DNA from: Halostagnicola sp. A-GB9-2
GTDB taxonomy: Archaea > Halobacteriota > Halobacteria > Halobacteriales > Natrialbaceae
Length of the DNA stretch: 64,000 nucleotides
Assembly: GCF_030068615.1 (NCBI RefSeq)
Contig: NZ_JASJOC010000001.1
Coordinates: 124,001-188,000, forward strand
Reading direction: 5' to 3'
The notes beneath the pieces are model-generated. The model did not search any database. It saw only the letters and a list, made by a program, of their open reading frames with translations, and was not told where the DNA came from. Shown piece after piece: positions 51,946-62,080 of this stretch; within the stretch, counting starts at the first letter, position 1, and every line of letters begins with the position of its first letter. The position numbers and the translations under genes were made by a program.

Positions 51946-53346
51946 CTATTCGACTAATCCGCCATCTTCTTCGCTCCCGTGCTGGACCCAGACCGTCTTC
52001 GTGTTGACGAACTCCCGAATTCCGTCTCGAGCGAGTTCGCGGCCGTAGCCGGACTCCTTGACGCCGCCGAACGGTAATCTGGGATCGGACTTGACGAGTT
52101 CGTTCACGAACGCCAGTCCCGACTCGAACTGTCTCGCGACGCGTTCACCTCGAGTCTCGTCTTCGGTCCAGACGCTCGCACCGAGTCCGAAGCGCGTGTC
52201 GTTGGCTTTCTCGATGGCCGCCTCCTCGTCGGGAACCCGAAATACCGTCGCGACTGGGCCGAACAACTCCTCGTGATCGGCTGGCGATCCCTCGGGAACG
52301 TCCGAAAGCACCGTCGGCGGGTAGAACGCCCCTTCCCGGTCCATCGGTTCGCCGCCGATATGTAACTCCGCTCCCTGATCGACAGTCTCCTGAACTTGTT
52401 CGTCGAGCGTCTCCATGAGGTCCTCGCGCGCCTGCGGGCCAATATCGGTTTCTTCGTCCATCGGATCGCCGACGACCCGCCCGTCCATCCGCTCGACGAA
52501 TCGCTCGAGAAACTCGTCGTAGACGTCATCGACGACGATGAACCGTTTCGCCGCGATACAGGACTGCCCGGAGTTGATGAGCCGAGATTGGGTCCCTTTC
52601 TCGACCGCGGACTCGAGGTCCGCATCGTCGAGAACGACGAACGGGTCGCTCCCGCCGAGTTCGAGGACGGTCTTTTTCAGTTGACTCCCCGCAGTTTCGG
52701 CGACCGACCGGCCCGCACCGCTCGAGCCGGTGATCGTGACCGCGTCGATTCGGTCGTCTTCGATGACCTCGTCGATTTCGTCGGAGCCGATCAATAGCGA
52801 ACTGAACGCGCCCTCGGGACAGCCAGCTTCTCGAAAGACCTCTTCGATGGCTCGAGCGCAGCCGGGGACGTTCGAGGCGTGTTTGAGAACGCCCACGTTC
52901 CCGGCGGCGAGATTCGGAACGGCGAAGCGAAACGCCTGCCAGAACGGGAAGTTCCAGGGCATGATCGCGAGCACTGTGCCGAGTGGCTCGTAGCTGATCA
53001 GCGTCCGAGCGTCCGCGTCGCTCGCGACCCGCTCGTCCTGCAGGTGCTCGGCGGCGTGTTCGGCGTAGTACTCACAGAGCCAGGCACACTTTTCGACCTC
53101 CGCTCGGCTCTGTGCGATGGGTTTTCCCATCTCCGCTGTCATCAGCTCTGCGTACTCCGTCTCCTTCTCTCGCAACTGCTCGCCGGCTCTGGCCAGCATC
53201 CGCTGTCGGTCTTCGATCGGAACGTCTCGCCACTCAGCGAACGCCTCCTCGGCCCGCTCTACGGCCTCGTCTCGCTCCGCGGTCGACTCTCCTTCGTACG
53301 TCTCGAGCGTCTCGCCGGTCGCGGGATTCGTGCTTTCGATGGACAT
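51946..53346 (-). CDS. Aldehyde dehydrogenase, succinate-semialdehyde type
   Basis: The 466-residue NAD(P)-dependent enzyme has [20 protein letters not shown], the cofactor loop [18 protein letters not shown], the catalytic Glu in [17 protein letters not shown], the nucleophile Cys in [12 protein letters not shown] and [27 protein letters not shown]. These fit the succinate-semialdehyde dehydrogenase (GabD/Sad) branch. The ATG at 53346 ([14 protein letters not shown]) is the family start. It is divergent from the CitE gene across 131 bases. It could oxidise succinate semialdehyde from glutamate or polyamine breakdown. Confidence 0.88.
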   Translation of the reverse strand: MSIESTNPATGETLETYEGESTAERDEAVERAEEAFAEWRDVPIEDRQRMLARAGEQLREKETEYAELMTAEMGKPIAQSRAEVEKCAWLCEYYAEHAAEHLQDERVASDADARTLISYEPLGTVLAIMPWNFPFWQAFRFAVPNLAAGNVGVLKHASNVPGCARAIEEVFREAGCPEGAFSSLLIGSDEIDEVIEDDRIDAVTITGSSGAGRSVAETAGSQLKKTVLELGGSDPFVVLDDADLESAVEKGTQSRLINSGQSCIAAKRFIVVDDVYDEFLERFVERMDGRVVGDPMDEETDIGPQAREDLMETLDEQVQETVDQGAELHIGGEPMDREGAFYPPTVLSDVPEGSPADHEELFGPVATVFRVPDEEAAIEKANDTRFGLGASVWTEDETRGERVARQFESGLAFVNELVKSDPRLPFGGVKESGYGRELARDGIREFVNTKTVWVQHGSEEDGGLVE

Positions 53347-53477
53347 GAAAGAGGTCACGGGGAGTAGTGCCAAAGTTCGCTGGGCGGAATTCGCCGGCAG
53401 TACGACGAGGATGATTCGCGTCGACTGTCGGCTCCCAACCCATACTTTCAATTCGCCCACTCGCGCACACACTCTGT

Positions 53478-54335
53478 ATGGCTCGTCGAAGCGTGCTCTT
53501 TACGCCGGGAGACCGCCCGGAGATGCTCCGAAAGGCACCGAAGTCCGGTGCGGACGTGATCGTGTTCGATCTCGAGGATGGGGTTTCCCCGGATCGAAAA
53601 CAACAGGCACGAGAGGGCGTTGTAGACGCTCTCAGCGATCCCCGATTCGATCCCGACTGCGAGGTCTGTGTCAGGACCAACGCCGAACCGGAACTGAGGG
53701 ATGCCGATCTCGAGGCGCTGGTCGATTCCGGACAACTCACACTTGACGGCCTGATGCTCCCCAAGACGGCATCGGCTTCGGACGTCCAGTCCGTCGTCGA
53801 TCGACTCGAAGAGTACGCGACAACAGTCCCGATTTTTGCGCTCATCGAGAGCGCTTCCGGCGTTCTCGAGGCTCCGAAGATCGCCCGCGTTCCGGAAACC
53901 ACGGCGCTCGTTTTCGGTGCTGAAGACCTTTCTGCGGACATCGGCGCAACGCGAACATCGGCGGGAACCGAGGTTCTGTACGCTCGAGAGCGCATCGTGC
54001 TCGCGGCGGCGGCGGCCGATATCGATGCCATCGACACCGTCTTTACCGATTTCGAAGACGAATCTGGCCTGCGAACGGAAACGTCATTTGCGATCCAATT
54101 GGGCTACGACGGAAAACTCGCGATCCATCCCGCGCAGATCGAACCGATCAACGAGGCGTTCGTCCCCGAACCGGCGGATCTCGAGTGGGCGCGCGACGTT
54201 CTCGCGGCCAAACGCGAGGCCGACGACATCGACCGCGGCGCGTTCGAAGTCGATGGTGAGATGATCGACGCGCCGTTGGTCGCTCAAGCGAATCGAATCC
54301 TCGAGCGTGCCGAACTCGAAGATGGAGAATACTGA
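53478..54335 (+). CDS. HpcH/HpaI/CitE-family CoA lyase
   Basis: The 285-residue protein opens RRSVLFTPGDRPEMLRKAPK and has IVFDLEDGVSPDRK, CVRTNAE, LDGLMLPKTASASDV, FALIESASGVLEAPKIA, FGAEDLSADIGATR and GYDGKLAIHPAQIEPINEAF. All of these are standard for CitE/beta-methylmalyl-CoA lyase enzymes that cleave or form malyl-CoA-type thioesters. In haloarchaea one such enzyme belongs to the methylaspartate cycle. Here it is upstream of glutamate dehydrogenase in the same direction. Whether it acts on citramalyl-, malyl- or methylmalyl-CoA cannot be decided from sequence. Confidence 0.9.
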   Translation: MARRSVLFTPGDRPEMLRKAPKSGADVIVFDLEDGVSPDRKQQAREGVVDALSDPRFDPDCEVCVRTNAEPELRDADLEALVDSGQLTLDGLMLPKTASASDVQSVVDRLEEYATTVPIFALIESASGVLEAPKIARVPETTALVFGAEDLSADIGATRTSAGTEVLYARERIVLAAAAADIDAIDTVFTDFEDESGLRTETSFAIQLGYDGKLAIHPAQIEPINEAFVPEPADLEWARDVLAAKREADDIDRGAFEVDGEMIDAPLVAQANRILERAELEDGEY

Positions 54336-54442
54336 CCGTTCATCCAATATATGGTGATATCCATATCAATTAATGTACTATCGACACCATCCCATGATAG
54401 ACATTCGCTACGCTTATCCCCTGTTCAGAAAAATAGGCGCGT

Positions 54443-55699
54443 ATGTCGGAGCAAACGAACCCATTCGAAAGTTTGCAATCTCAGATCGACGAGGCCAGTT
54501 CTCACGTCGACGTCGATAGTGACGTCCTCGAGCGCCTCAAACACCCGGAACGAGTTCTCGAGACGAACCTCACCGTCGAACTCGACGACGGATCGCTCGA
54601 GCGATTCAAAGCGTTTCGGTCCCAATTTAACGGTGACCGCGGCCCCTACAAAGGGGGCATTCGATACCATCCGGGAGTGTCTCGCGACGAAGTCAAAGCG
54701 CTCTCCGGGTGGATGGTGTACAAATGTGCAACCGTGGGGATTCCCTACGGCGGCGGGAAAGGCGGGATAATCATCGACCCCGACGAGTACTCCGCAACCG
54801 AGATCGAACGGCTCACGCGAGCGTTCGCGAAGGAACTCCGGCCGATGATCGGCGTCGATCGGGACGTGCCAGCACCCGACGTGAACACGGGCCAGCGGGA
54901 GATGAACTGGATCAAAGACACCTACGAGACGCTCGAGAACACCACTGAACCCGGCGTCGTCACCGGAAAAGCACCTGATTCAGGGGGTAGCGAGGGTCGC
55001 GTCGAGGCGACCGGGCGATCGACCGTTCTGGCCGCACGCGAAGCGTTCGACTACCTCGATAAAGACCTCGAGGGAGCGACGGTCGCCGTGCAAGGCTACG
55101 GAAACGCCGGCTGGATTGCCGCGAAACTGATTCACGAAATGGGTGCAACCGTGGTCGCGGCCAGCGACTCGAGCGGTGGCATCTACAACGCCGACGGCAT
55201 CGATCCGGTCGCCGCGAAAGACCATAAACACGAAACGGGGAGCATCACCGGCTACGACGGCGCGGCCGAGGAGATTACGAACGAAGACGTCCTCACGCTC
55301 GATGTCGACCTCCTGATCCCGGCAGCACTCGAGAACGCCATCGACGGTGACCTCGCACCGGACGTTCAGGCCGACGTAATCTCGGAGGCCGCAAACGGCC
55401 CGCTCACGCCCGAAGCCGACGAAATACTCGCCGACGAGGACGTGCTGGTCATTCCGGACATCCTCGCGAACGCGGGCGGCGTCACCGTCTCGTACTTCGA
55501 ATGGGTGCAGAACCGCCAGCGGTTCTACTGGACGGAAGAACGGGTCAACGAGGAACTCGAGGCGATCATCGTCGACGCGTTCGCCGATCTCGTCGACACG
55601 TACGAAGCGAACGATCTTCGGTCGTTCCGAACCGCCGCCTACGTCGTTGCAGTTCAGCGGGTCGCCGACGCGTTCGAAGAAGCGGGAACGTTCCCCTGA
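54443..55699 (+). CDS. gdhA: Glutamate dehydrogenase
   Basis: The 418-residue Glu/Leu/Phe/Val dehydrogenase has [20 protein letters not shown], the catalytic Lys region [40 protein letters not shown], the Rossmann loop [20 protein letters not shown] and [19 protein letters not shown]. It interconverts glutamate and 2-oxoglutarate. The C-terminal GTFP end is usual. It follows the CitE gene after 107 bases and fits glutamate/methylaspartate metabolism. Confidence 0.93.
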   Translation: MSEQTNPFESLQSQIDEASSHVDVDSDVLERLKHPERVLETNLTVELDDGSLERFKAFRSQFNGDRGPYKGGIRYHPGVSRDEVKALSGWMVYKCATVGIPYGGGKGGIIIDPDEYSATEIERLTRAFAKELRPMIGVDRDVPAPDVNTGQREMNWIKDTYETLENTTEPGVVTGKAPDSGGSEGRVEATGRSTVLAAREAFDYLDKDLEGATVAVQGYGNAGWIAAKLIHEMGATVVAASDSSGGIYNADGIDPVAAKDHKHETGSITGYDGAAEEITNEDVLTLDVDLLIPAALENAIDGDLAPDVQADVISEAANGPLTPEADEILADEDVLVIPDILANAGGVTVSYFEWVQNRQRFYWTEERVNEELEAIIVDAFADLVDTYEANDLRSFRTAAYVVAVQRVADAFEEAGTFP

Positions 55700-55837
55700 T
55701 CGGCGCTTCGTTTCTACCTGCGCGCGCTTCGCTCCTGACTCCGCGCGGAGTTCGACGCTCGTGATCGATTTCCAACCGGTCCGTTCGATACTCGGTAGCT
55801 TTTTCTCGTCTGCTCCGAATCTCCCTCCAACGCTTGA

Positions 55838-56344
55838 ATGATCCGAGATCGGCTGGCGGTGTACCGCGACCGTGTCCGCCGCGAGCTGACTACCGCATTT
55901 GCGGAGGATCACTCGCCTCACGAAGTTGCAGTTAGTTTTGCGATCGGATTGTTCGTCACATCGATGCCCACCGGCGGGCTCGGACTCGGGTTACTGGCTG
56001 CGATGGCATATTGGCAGTCGTGGACGAGCAAGACGGCAATGTTCGGAGCGGTCGTCTGCATGAACCCGCTCGTGAAACCCGCAGTGTACGTCGCGAGTTA
56101 TCAGCTTGGGAGCATGCTCCTCGGATCCGAACAGCTCGTCTTCGTCGGTCACGGGACAATCGACACGGCATTTGCCCTCGTCCAGTTCTTGCTCGTCGGA
56201 AACTTCCTCATCGCACTGGCGCTTTCCGGGCTCAGCTACCTGATCGTGTTACACCTTACCCGATCTTACCGCCGTAGAGAGGATCCGTCCGTTGGATCTT
56301 CGCCGGTTTCGGTCGCGCTCTCGCTGTTCAACCGGCGAAAATAG
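55838..56344 (+). CDS. DUF2062 membrane protein
   Basis: The 168-residue protein has the DUF2062 layout: a helical lead, then VAVSFAIGLFVTSMPTGGLG, AMFGAVVCMNPLVKPAVYVA and FLLVGNFLIALALSGLSYLI, with a short basic tail. Function is unknown; relatives occur with transport or lipid genes. Single gene, same direction as gdhA. Confidence 0.78.
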   Translation: MIRDRLAVYRDRVRRELTTAFAEDHSPHEVAVSFAIGLFVTSMPTGGLGLGLLAAMAYWQSWTSKTAMFGAVVCMNPLVKPAVYVASYQLGSMLLGSEQLVFVGHGTIDTAFALVQFLLVGNFLIALALSGLSYLIVLHLTRSYRRREDPSVGSSPVSVALSLFNRRK

Positions 56345-56382
56345 CCACCGAAGCGTCCATCAATTTGTCGTCTCGCCGCAAG

Positions 56383-56598
56383 TCATAAAATTGCGTACGC
56401 GATAAGCAAACCGCCAAACACGGCGAACGCGACTCCGACCCCTCGAGTGGCTCGCAGTCGATCCTTCTGGCCGATTGCCTCGGCACGAACCGGCGTCGCA
56501 CCGCGTTTTCGTTGGGCCTCGAGAATAGCAGGTGCGTACAGGATACCCCCAATCCCGAGTCCAAGCATGCACAATCCGGCAATGAGTATGAAAGCCAT
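56383..56598 (-). CDS. Small hypothetical membrane protein, 71 residues
   Basis: Two hydrophobic helices (FILIAGLCMLGLGIGGILYA at the start and VGVAFAVFGGLLIAYAIL at the end) flank a basic loop (EAQRKRGATPVRAEAIGQKD). Haloarchaeal-type small membrane protein without known function. It lies close downstream of the acyl-CoA dehydrogenase in the same direction. Confidence 0.6.
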   Translation of the reverse strand: MAFILIAGLCMLGLGIGGILYAPAILEAQRKRGATPVRAEAIGQKDRLRATRGVGVAFAVFGGLLIAYAIL

Positions 56599-56627
56599 CG
56601 ATGGACTGTGGTTTCCACCGGGGCGAT

Positions 56628-57770
56628 TTAAAGGCCGAGTTCTCGGCCGATGACGAGGTGCTGGATTTCGCTGGTCCCTTCACCGATTTCCATGAGTTTC
56701 GCATCGCGGTAGAATCGTTGGGGGGCGAAATCCGTGGTGTAGCCGTAGCCGCCCAGAACCTGTACCGAATCTTCGGCGACCTCTCGAGCGGCTTCGCTCG
56801 CGTCGAGTTTCGCGAGCGCGGAGGCTTTCGTAACGGGTTCGCCGCGGTCGTACTTCCGTGCGGCTTTGTGAGTCAGCAGTCGCGCACGCTCGGTCTTCCG
56901 GTACATATCGACGACTTTGTCGCGGACGGCGTCGAACTCCGAAATCGGCTGACCGAACTGTTCGCGTTCGGTGCTGTATCGCTTCGCGTGCTCGTAGGCT
57001 CCCTGGGCCAGCCCTGTCGAGAGCGCGGCGATGGAGATGCGACCCCCGTCAAGGGTCTTTTTTGTTTGCTCCCAGCCCTCGCCCTCCTCGCCCAGAAGAC
57101 GATCGTCCGGGAGTCGTACGTCGTCAAGCGCGATTTCACAGGTGGGAGAGGCGTTGAGCCCCATCTTCTCCCAGGTCGTCGTCACCTCGAAGCCGTCGTC
57201 TTCGTTCGGGTCGACGATGAACGTCGAGATGCCGTCGTAGCCGGCGTCCGGGTCAGTTACGGCCTTGACGAGAATCGAACCCGCGACGGACGCGTTGGTG
57301 ATGAACTGCTTGGTCCCGTCCAGGACCCACTCCGAGCCGTCCTTTCGGGCCGTCGTGTTCATATCGGAGGCATCCGAACCGCTCTCGGGTTCGGTTAACG
57401 CCCAGCCGCCGAGATACTCGCCCTCGGCGAGCGGCCGAAGCCATCGTTCCTTCTGGTCTTCGGTGCCGAACAACTCGAGCGGTTTCGACGCCAGCGAGGT
57501 GTGTGCGACGTAGGACAGGCCCACCGAGCCCGAAACCCTGCCGATCTCTTCGGCGACCAGCGCGTACATCAACGTATCGCCGCCCAGCCCGCCGTACTCC
57601 TCGTCGATGGGAATTCCCATGATATCGAGATCTGCGAGCGTATCGAAAATCTCCTCGGGGAACCGGTGTTCGTCCTCGATCTCCTGAGCGATCGGCTTGA
57701 TTTCGTCCGTACAGACGTCCCTGACGGTTTTTCGAATCATCCGATGCTCGTCGGATAGATCGGCTTCCAT
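56628..57770 (-). CDS. Acyl-CoA dehydrogenase
   Basis: The 380-residue flavoenzyme has GWALTEPESGSDASDMNTTA for FAD/substrate contacts, KQFITNASVAGSILVKAVTD, SIAALSTGLAQGAYEHAKRY and the C-terminal block LGGYGYTTDFAPQRFYRDAK, MEIGEGTSEIQHLVIGRELG with the catalytic Glu. It dehydrogenates acyl-CoA in fatty-acid or branched-chain amino-acid breakdown. The ATG at 57770 (MEADLSDEHRMIRK) is preferred; an open frame of 22 codons upstream is not conserved. Confidence 0.92.
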   Translation of the reverse strand: MEADLSDEHRMIRKTVRDVCTDEIKPIAQEIEDEHRFPEEIFDTLADLDIMGIPIDEEYGGLGGDTLMYALVAEEIGRVSGSVGLSYVAHTSLASKPLELFGTEDQKERWLRPLAEGEYLGGWALTEPESGSDASDMNTTARKDGSEWVLDGTKQFITNASVAGSILVKAVTDPDAGYDGISTFIVDPNEDDGFEVTTTWEKMGLNASPTCEIALDDVRLPDDRLLGEEGEGWEQTKKTLDGGRISIAALSTGLAQGAYEHAKRYSTEREQFGQPISEFDAVRDKVVDMYRKTERARLLTHKAARKYDRGEPVTKASALAKLDASEAAREVAEDSVQVLGGYGYTTDFAPQRFYRDAKLMEIGEGTSEIQHLVIGRELGL

Positions 57771-57886
57771 ACGCAATACTTGCCACCTCGAGCAATAAAC
57801 GCACCGACGGCTCGAGTAGTGTTCGCAGCTCGGCACCGGAAAATCGATCGGCGGCGAACCCGAGAGAGCGGCGAACGATTTGCTCC

Positions 57887-59308
57887 CTACCAGCCTCGGT
57901 CGTCGAGGTCGCCGTCCGAGTCGTCAGCGTCGTTGTTGTCCGCGTCGGCAGCGTTGTCCGAGTCGTCAGCGTCCGACTCTTCAGGGTCTTCCGCGTCTGT
58001 CTCACCCTCGTCGAATCCACCACCGACACCGTCACTGCCGGTGCCGGGGTCGGCGTCGTCCCGTTCGGCGTCACCATCGAGACCCGATTCGTCGTCCGAG
58101 TCGCCCGAATCGTACCATTCGAACTCGTCTTCGCCGTCGGCCCCACCGGAACTGTCCGACGCCGACCACGGATCGTCGTCATCGTCGTCGCCGAATTCGT
58201 CTTCGTCAGCGTCGTCTGGAATATCGGCCGTCTCATCCCACTGCGAGTCCGTCGCGTGACCGGTTGCCGAGCCGCCAGCGGCCGTGCCTGCGACGTCCCC
58301 GCGAATCAATGCGCGCTGGTCCGGGATCAGATCGAGTTCCCCGTCGGTATCGCCGAGCAACAAGAGGGCGTAGTACTGGAAGTACGCCGTAATCGGTGCC
58401 CAGACCAACGACAGCACCAGCAGAAACAGGAGAAATCCGAGGAAAACGAAGAGGAACAGAAGAATTCCGCCGATTGCGCCCAACTCCGCGAGAACGGCGA
58501 CCAAGATGAAAAGCAGAATCATGAACGGAATCGCAAGCACGAACGATGTGATAGCGATCACGGCCCACGCCGTGATCGTGATGACGAGCAGGAGGATCCA
58601 CGCGATCACCAGATAGACGACGTACTCCGTCCAGTTCGCTTTGAACGTCGACCAGAAGCGACTCCAGGCGCTCAACACGCCCCGCTCCTCGAAGAGCATG
58701 ACCGGAGCGACGAATTCGGAGGTAAAGCGAAGAACGGCACTATAGACGAGCGTAACGACGAACCCGTAGGCCACGAACGCGCCGAGGGTGCTTCCCGAAG
58801 CCTGATCGAGTCCGCCGCCGGTCGTTGCGACGTAATAGAGCGGACCGCCCACGAGCGCTATCGAAGCTAGTATGACGCCCACCCGGAACACGAAGAGCCG
58901 AAGCCCTCGGCCGAGGTTCTCTTTGAAGTACCGTCGAAAGTGTATCTCATCGGAGCGCAACGACTCGATGAAGACGAACTCCATGATCGCCTTGATGAGG
59001 GCGTACACCAGCCAGATCCCCATGAAGATGAGCCCGATGATGACCAATCCGGCGATCAGTTCCTCCAAGGGAAACTCCTCGCCGGTCTCAGCCTCGAACT
59101 CTTCCTCGAACTCCGCCCACTCCTGGGTCTGGGTCGGATCCTCCGAGTACATTCCGATATCTCCCATCGGAATTCCCGGCCCGGTCATCCCGAGGCTACT
59201 CACGAAGAAAACGATCAGCGCGAGTTTGAGCACGAACCCGATTCTGAGCGGCGTAAGGAACTCGCGGGTTGCGTCGATCGCATCGCTGAGGTCATCGACA
59301 GCGTACAT
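57887..59308 (-). CDS. Multi-helix membrane protein with very acidic tail (DUF7544-like)
   Basis: The 473-residue protein has about seven transmembrane segments in residues 1-330 (for example FVLKLALIVFFVSSLGM, LIAGLVIIGLIFMGIWLVYA, GVILASIALVGGPLYYVATT, a cluster of hydrophobic helices at 225-310) and then an Asp/Ser/Gly-rich cytoplasmic or external tail of about 130 residues. The family occurs in haloarchaea without assigned function. It is divergent from the RIO-like kinase. Confidence 0.7.
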   Translation of the reverse strand: MYAVDDLSDAIDATREFLTPLRIGFVLKLALIVFFVSSLGMTGPGIPMGDIGMYSEDPTQTQEWAEFEEEFEAETGEEFPLEELIAGLVIIGLIFMGIWLVYALIKAIMEFVFIESLRSDEIHFRRYFKENLGRGLRLFVFRVGVILASIALVGGPLYYVATTGGGLDQASGSTLGAFVAYGFVVTLVYSAVLRFTSEFVAPVMLFEERGVLSAWSRFWSTFKANWTEYVVYLVIAWILLLVITITAWAVIAITSFVLAIPFMILLFILVAVLAELGAIGGILLFLFVFLGFLLFLLVLSLVWAPITAYFQYYALLLLGDTDGELDLIPDQRALIRGDVAGTAAGGSATGHATDSQWDETADIPDDADEDEFGDDDDDDPWSASDSSGGADGEDEFEWYDSGDSDDESGLDGDAERDDADPGTGSDGVGGGFDEGETDAEDPEESDADDSDNAADADNNDADDSDGDLDDRGW

Positions 59309-59487
59309 GATTGATCAGGGTTTCTATCGCCACCATGAAAATAATATTGTTATGACGGTCACTCCCGTTTTCAGGACGATTCGGTTCTCCTCACTCTCGA
59401 GAGTGGGCAACGTCGACGTTCATCGAACACCTCTTATCGGCAACAGTTCGGGACTCATATAAGCCCAAAACCCCTCACTGCCACCAC

Positions 59488-60294
59488 ATGGATATCCGCC
59501 AGCTCGCGCGTGGGTCCGTCGAGTGGAGCCGTATCGAGCGTGTTATCCACACGCTGGTGGATCGGTACGACCAAGAAGTCGTGCGCGTCGAGTTTCTCGA
59601 GGCGGACAACTGGCTATCGACCCCCTGTGTAATCGACGACAAGTGGTTCGTCAAGATCGTCTCGAAGCAGAACGCGCTGGTTCACGGGTTGTTGACGGCC
59701 GGCAGAAACGTTGGGGCGTTTTCCTCGGGAACCGAGGGATTCTTCGATCGGTTCGATACGCCACTCCAGATGGTCGAACACGAGTACGAAGCGACGAAGC
59801 GAATCCGAGAACTGGGGCTCAACGCACCGAAGCCGATCGAGTCGTTCGAAGTTAACGGCCTCGGCGTCCTCGTCCTCGAGTACCTCCCCGACTTCCGGTC
59901 GCTCGACGACGTTCCCGATTCGGTCGTCCGGGCTCACGCGTCAGAACTGTTCGAGATGCTCGCGACGATGCACGCCAACGAACTCGCACACGGCGACCTC
60001 CGCGCAGAAAACATCCTGCTGTGTAACGACGAACTCTACGTCATCGACGCGACGAGCATTTCCGACGGTCGACTGTCGGAAAGCACGGCGTACGACCTCG
60101 CCTGCGCAATGGCCGTCCTCGAACCGCGGATCGGATCCCGAGCCGCCGTCGACGAGGCGGCGGCCGTCTACAACGCAGAACTCCTGCTTTCGGCTCGAGA
60201 ATTCCTCGATTTCATTCGAATACGCCCCGATCATCAGTTCGACTCGACGCGACTTCGAAGCGAGGTCGAAAAGGTAGCCGATTTACAAAAGTAA
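59488..60294 (+). CDS. RIO-like atypical protein kinase
   Basis: The 268-residue protein has a nucleotide-binding Lys in DDKWFVKIVSK (56), an ATP-site helix (VEHEYEATKRIRELGLNAPK) and the catalytic motif AHGDLRAENILLCN (HGD 168-170, Asn175). The metal-binding Asp187 lies in VIDATSI. This matches the RIO1/Bud32-type kinases, and LAHGDLRAEN is intact, so it is expected to be active. The substrate is unknown. A TATA-like catataag about 30 bases before the ATG suggests leaderless transcription. Confidence 0.82.
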   Translation: MDIRQLARGSVEWSRIERVIHTLVDRYDQEVVRVEFLEADNWLSTPCVIDDKWFVKIVSKQNALVHGLLTAGRNVGAFSSGTEGFFDRFDTPLQMVEHEYEATKRIRELGLNAPKPIESFEVNGLGVLVLEYLPDFRSLDDVPDSVVRAHASELFEMLATMHANELAHGDLRAENILLCNDELYVIDATSISDGRLSESTAYDLACAMAVLEPRIGSRAAVDEAAAVYNAELLLSAREFLDFIRIRPDHQFDSTRLRSEVEKVADLQK

Positions 60295-60683
60295 GGATCG
60301 AATGCTTGGTGTATAGACAGGCCAGATTTCCCGAATCGTATTCCGCTTTTCTGACGCCACTGCACACGCTAGGAACGATGAATCCTGGAAACGAAGAGTG
60401 GGTGGCGAAAGGCGTGGGCGAGCGGTGGATCCGTCCTTCGAGGAGTTCGGCGGAGTTGGAGACGAGCAGTACCGGTCAAGACGAGAAAAGCGTCGTAAAC
60501 CGGTATCTCGTATGCGGGGCGGGAGCAACTAAAAGATCCCGGTTGCGGAACCGACTGTCGTTCACCTCACCTATTCTACCTAGAGTCGCGTTCGACCGCT
60601 CTTTCGGTCGATCTGGAATCGCATTCGACAGCTCTTCCGTTCGGTCTGGAGTCGCGTTTCGAACCGTTTTTGAACTGCTTCGG
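60295..60683. other. Non-coding stretch with a 33-base tandem repeat
   Basis: This 389-base gap between the RIO-like kinase and the convergent nitrilase holds no convincing gene. Open frames on both strands are Arg/Ser-rich and look like shadows. The right part contains the tandem repeat listed separately. Confidence 0.5.
60583..60670. repeat. 33-base imperfect tandem repeat, two and a half copies
   Basis: Units start at 60583, 60616 and 60649 with gagtcgcgttcgac, gaatcgcattcgac and gagtcgcgtttcga, each about 33 bases apart with a common gctctt core. A multiple of 3 leaves open a coding origin (11-residue unit around NATPDR or NAIPDR on the minus strand), but no convincing gene covers it. 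Confidence 0.5.
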
Positions 60684-61550
60684 TTAGGACCGGCGGTCCT
60701 CGAGCGCGGGGAAAGCGGATCGGACGCTTTCGACGACGGCAGGATCAACCGTCGTGGATACCAGTGCCGGATCGTCGCCGCTCGAGGCCAGACGAACGCC
60801 CCAGGGATCGTACACGGTCGATCTGCCGATTAGTTCCGCGTCCTCGAAGGAACCGGACCCGTTGACCGCCGCGACGTAACACTGATTTTCGATCGCTCGA
60901 GCGCGCGCGAGCGTTTCCCAATGCTCGACTCGCGGATATGGCCACGCGCTCGGGATGAGGAGAAGTTCGGCACCCGCATCGACCAGTTCGCGATACAGTT
61001 CAGGGAATCGGAGATCGTAGCAGGTCGTCACGCCGACGGTGAACCCACAGATTTCCGCGGTTTCGACCCGCTTGCCCGCCACGAGAAGTTCGCTCTCGGC
61101 GGATTCGTAGCCAAAGAGGTGATGTTTTCGATAGACTAACTCGAGGGTTCCGTCCGATCCAAACAGCGCCGCGGTGTTCGCGAGGCCCTCCTCGGCGGGC
61201 GTCGGGACGGCCTCGGTCGCCGCGAGATCCTCGACGATGGTTCCCGCGAGGACGGCAACGTCGTGGTCGACGGCCGCGTCCCTGAGTCGATCGAACGTTT
61301 GCCCGCGGATCGGTTCGGCGTAGTGCTCGTACTGATCGAACGCGAAGTAACCGACGTTGAACAGTTCCGGGAGCACAACGAGGTCGGCACCAGAAGACGC
61401 TGCTCGAGCCACCGCCGCCGTCGCTCGTTCGACGTTGCCGTCGACGTCGCCCGGTTCGATCCCGATCTGTGCGAGCGCCAGTTCGGTCGCCGAGCTGTCG
61501 GTCAAGTGACCTGTCTCCATCGAACCTGTCGTTGAATGATCGGCCGTCAT
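60684..61550 (-). CDS. Carbon-nitrogen hydrolase (nitrilase superfamily)
   Basis: The 288-residue protein has the catalytic triad of the superfamily: Glu62 in VVLPELFNVGYF, Lys142 in LVYRKHHLFGYE and Cys177 in VGVTTCYDLRFPELYREL. It resembles omega-amidase/beta-alanine synthase-like members that hydrolyse a C-N bond of an amide. The N-terminal 20 residues are a polar leader, and a start at METGHLTD (residue 11) is also possible. The substrate is unknown. Confidence 0.9.
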   Translation of the reverse strand: MTADHSTTGSMETGHLTDSSATELALAQIGIEPGDVDGNVERATAAVARAASSGADLVVLPELFNVGYFAFDQYEHYAEPIRGQTFDRLRDAAVDHDVAVLAGTIVEDLAATEAVPTPAEEGLANTAALFGSDGTLELVYRKHHLFGYESAESELLVAGKRVETAEICGFTVGVTTCYDLRFPELYRELVDAGAELLLIPSAWPYPRVEHWETLARARAIENQCYVAAVNGSGSFEDAELIGRSTVYDPWGVRLASSGDDPALVSTTVDPAVVESVRSAFPALEDRRS

Positions 61551-61574
61551 AATGGGTGATCAGCGAAATGCGGG

Positions 61575-62027
61575 TCAATCAGCGGACCGGGAGTAGTCGT
61601 CCGAACGGATGTCGTTCTCGAGTCCGCGACGAAGGTTCTCGAGTTCCTCGTCGAGGTTTCGCTTGAAGAACTTCTCGACGCCAGGCAGTTTCCCGTCGAC
61701 GACGAACTGGTTCTCGAGGCGAGCCCCGTTTTCGGTCTCGACGATGTCGTGATCTCCCGTGACGTCCATCACTTTCGATCGGCCGACGAACTTGACGTAG
61801 TTCGGTGGCTCTCGAGTGACGTCTTCGGTCTTTACGGTAATCGTCTGTCGAATCAGCGGGATCGGTAACTCGACGTGCCACGTTGCTTTGTTGCCGGCTT
61901 CGTCATCGATCGTGTACTCGGAGACGACACTGATAGATCGCGCTCGGTTCTCCGGGTCGGAAATGAACTCCCAGACGCGTTCGGGGGAAGCGTCGACTTC
62001 GAACGATCGATCGACCCGTACTGTCAT
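61575..62027 (-). CDS. SRPBCC-fold (CoxG-like) protein
   Basis: The 150-residue START/Bet v1-like protein has the opening VRVDRSFEVDASPERVWEFI, then DPENRARSI and a strand-rich body ending in a long helix (PGVEKFFKRNLDEELENLRR). Such proteins bind small hydrophobic ligands in a cavity. It follows directly upstream of the nitrilase in the same direction (24-base gap), so the two may be co-transcribed. Confidence 0.82.
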   Translation of the reverse strand: MTVRVDRSFEVDASPERVWEFISDPENRARSISVVSEYTIDDEAGNKATWHVELPIPLIRQTITVKTEDVTREPPNYVKFVGRSKVMDVTGDHDIVETENGARLENQFVVDGKLPGVEKFFKRNLDEELENLRRGLENDIRSDDYSRSAD

Positions 62028-62080
62028 GTGAGTTGTATCCGTGGTTCACGGGTAAAAAGCCGGTGAAATCGGCGACTGAC

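Noticed and set aside
60306-60833. A 175-residue plus-strand frame
   Set aside because: It runs into the antisense of the nitrilase gene and is Arg/Ser-rich with no motif.
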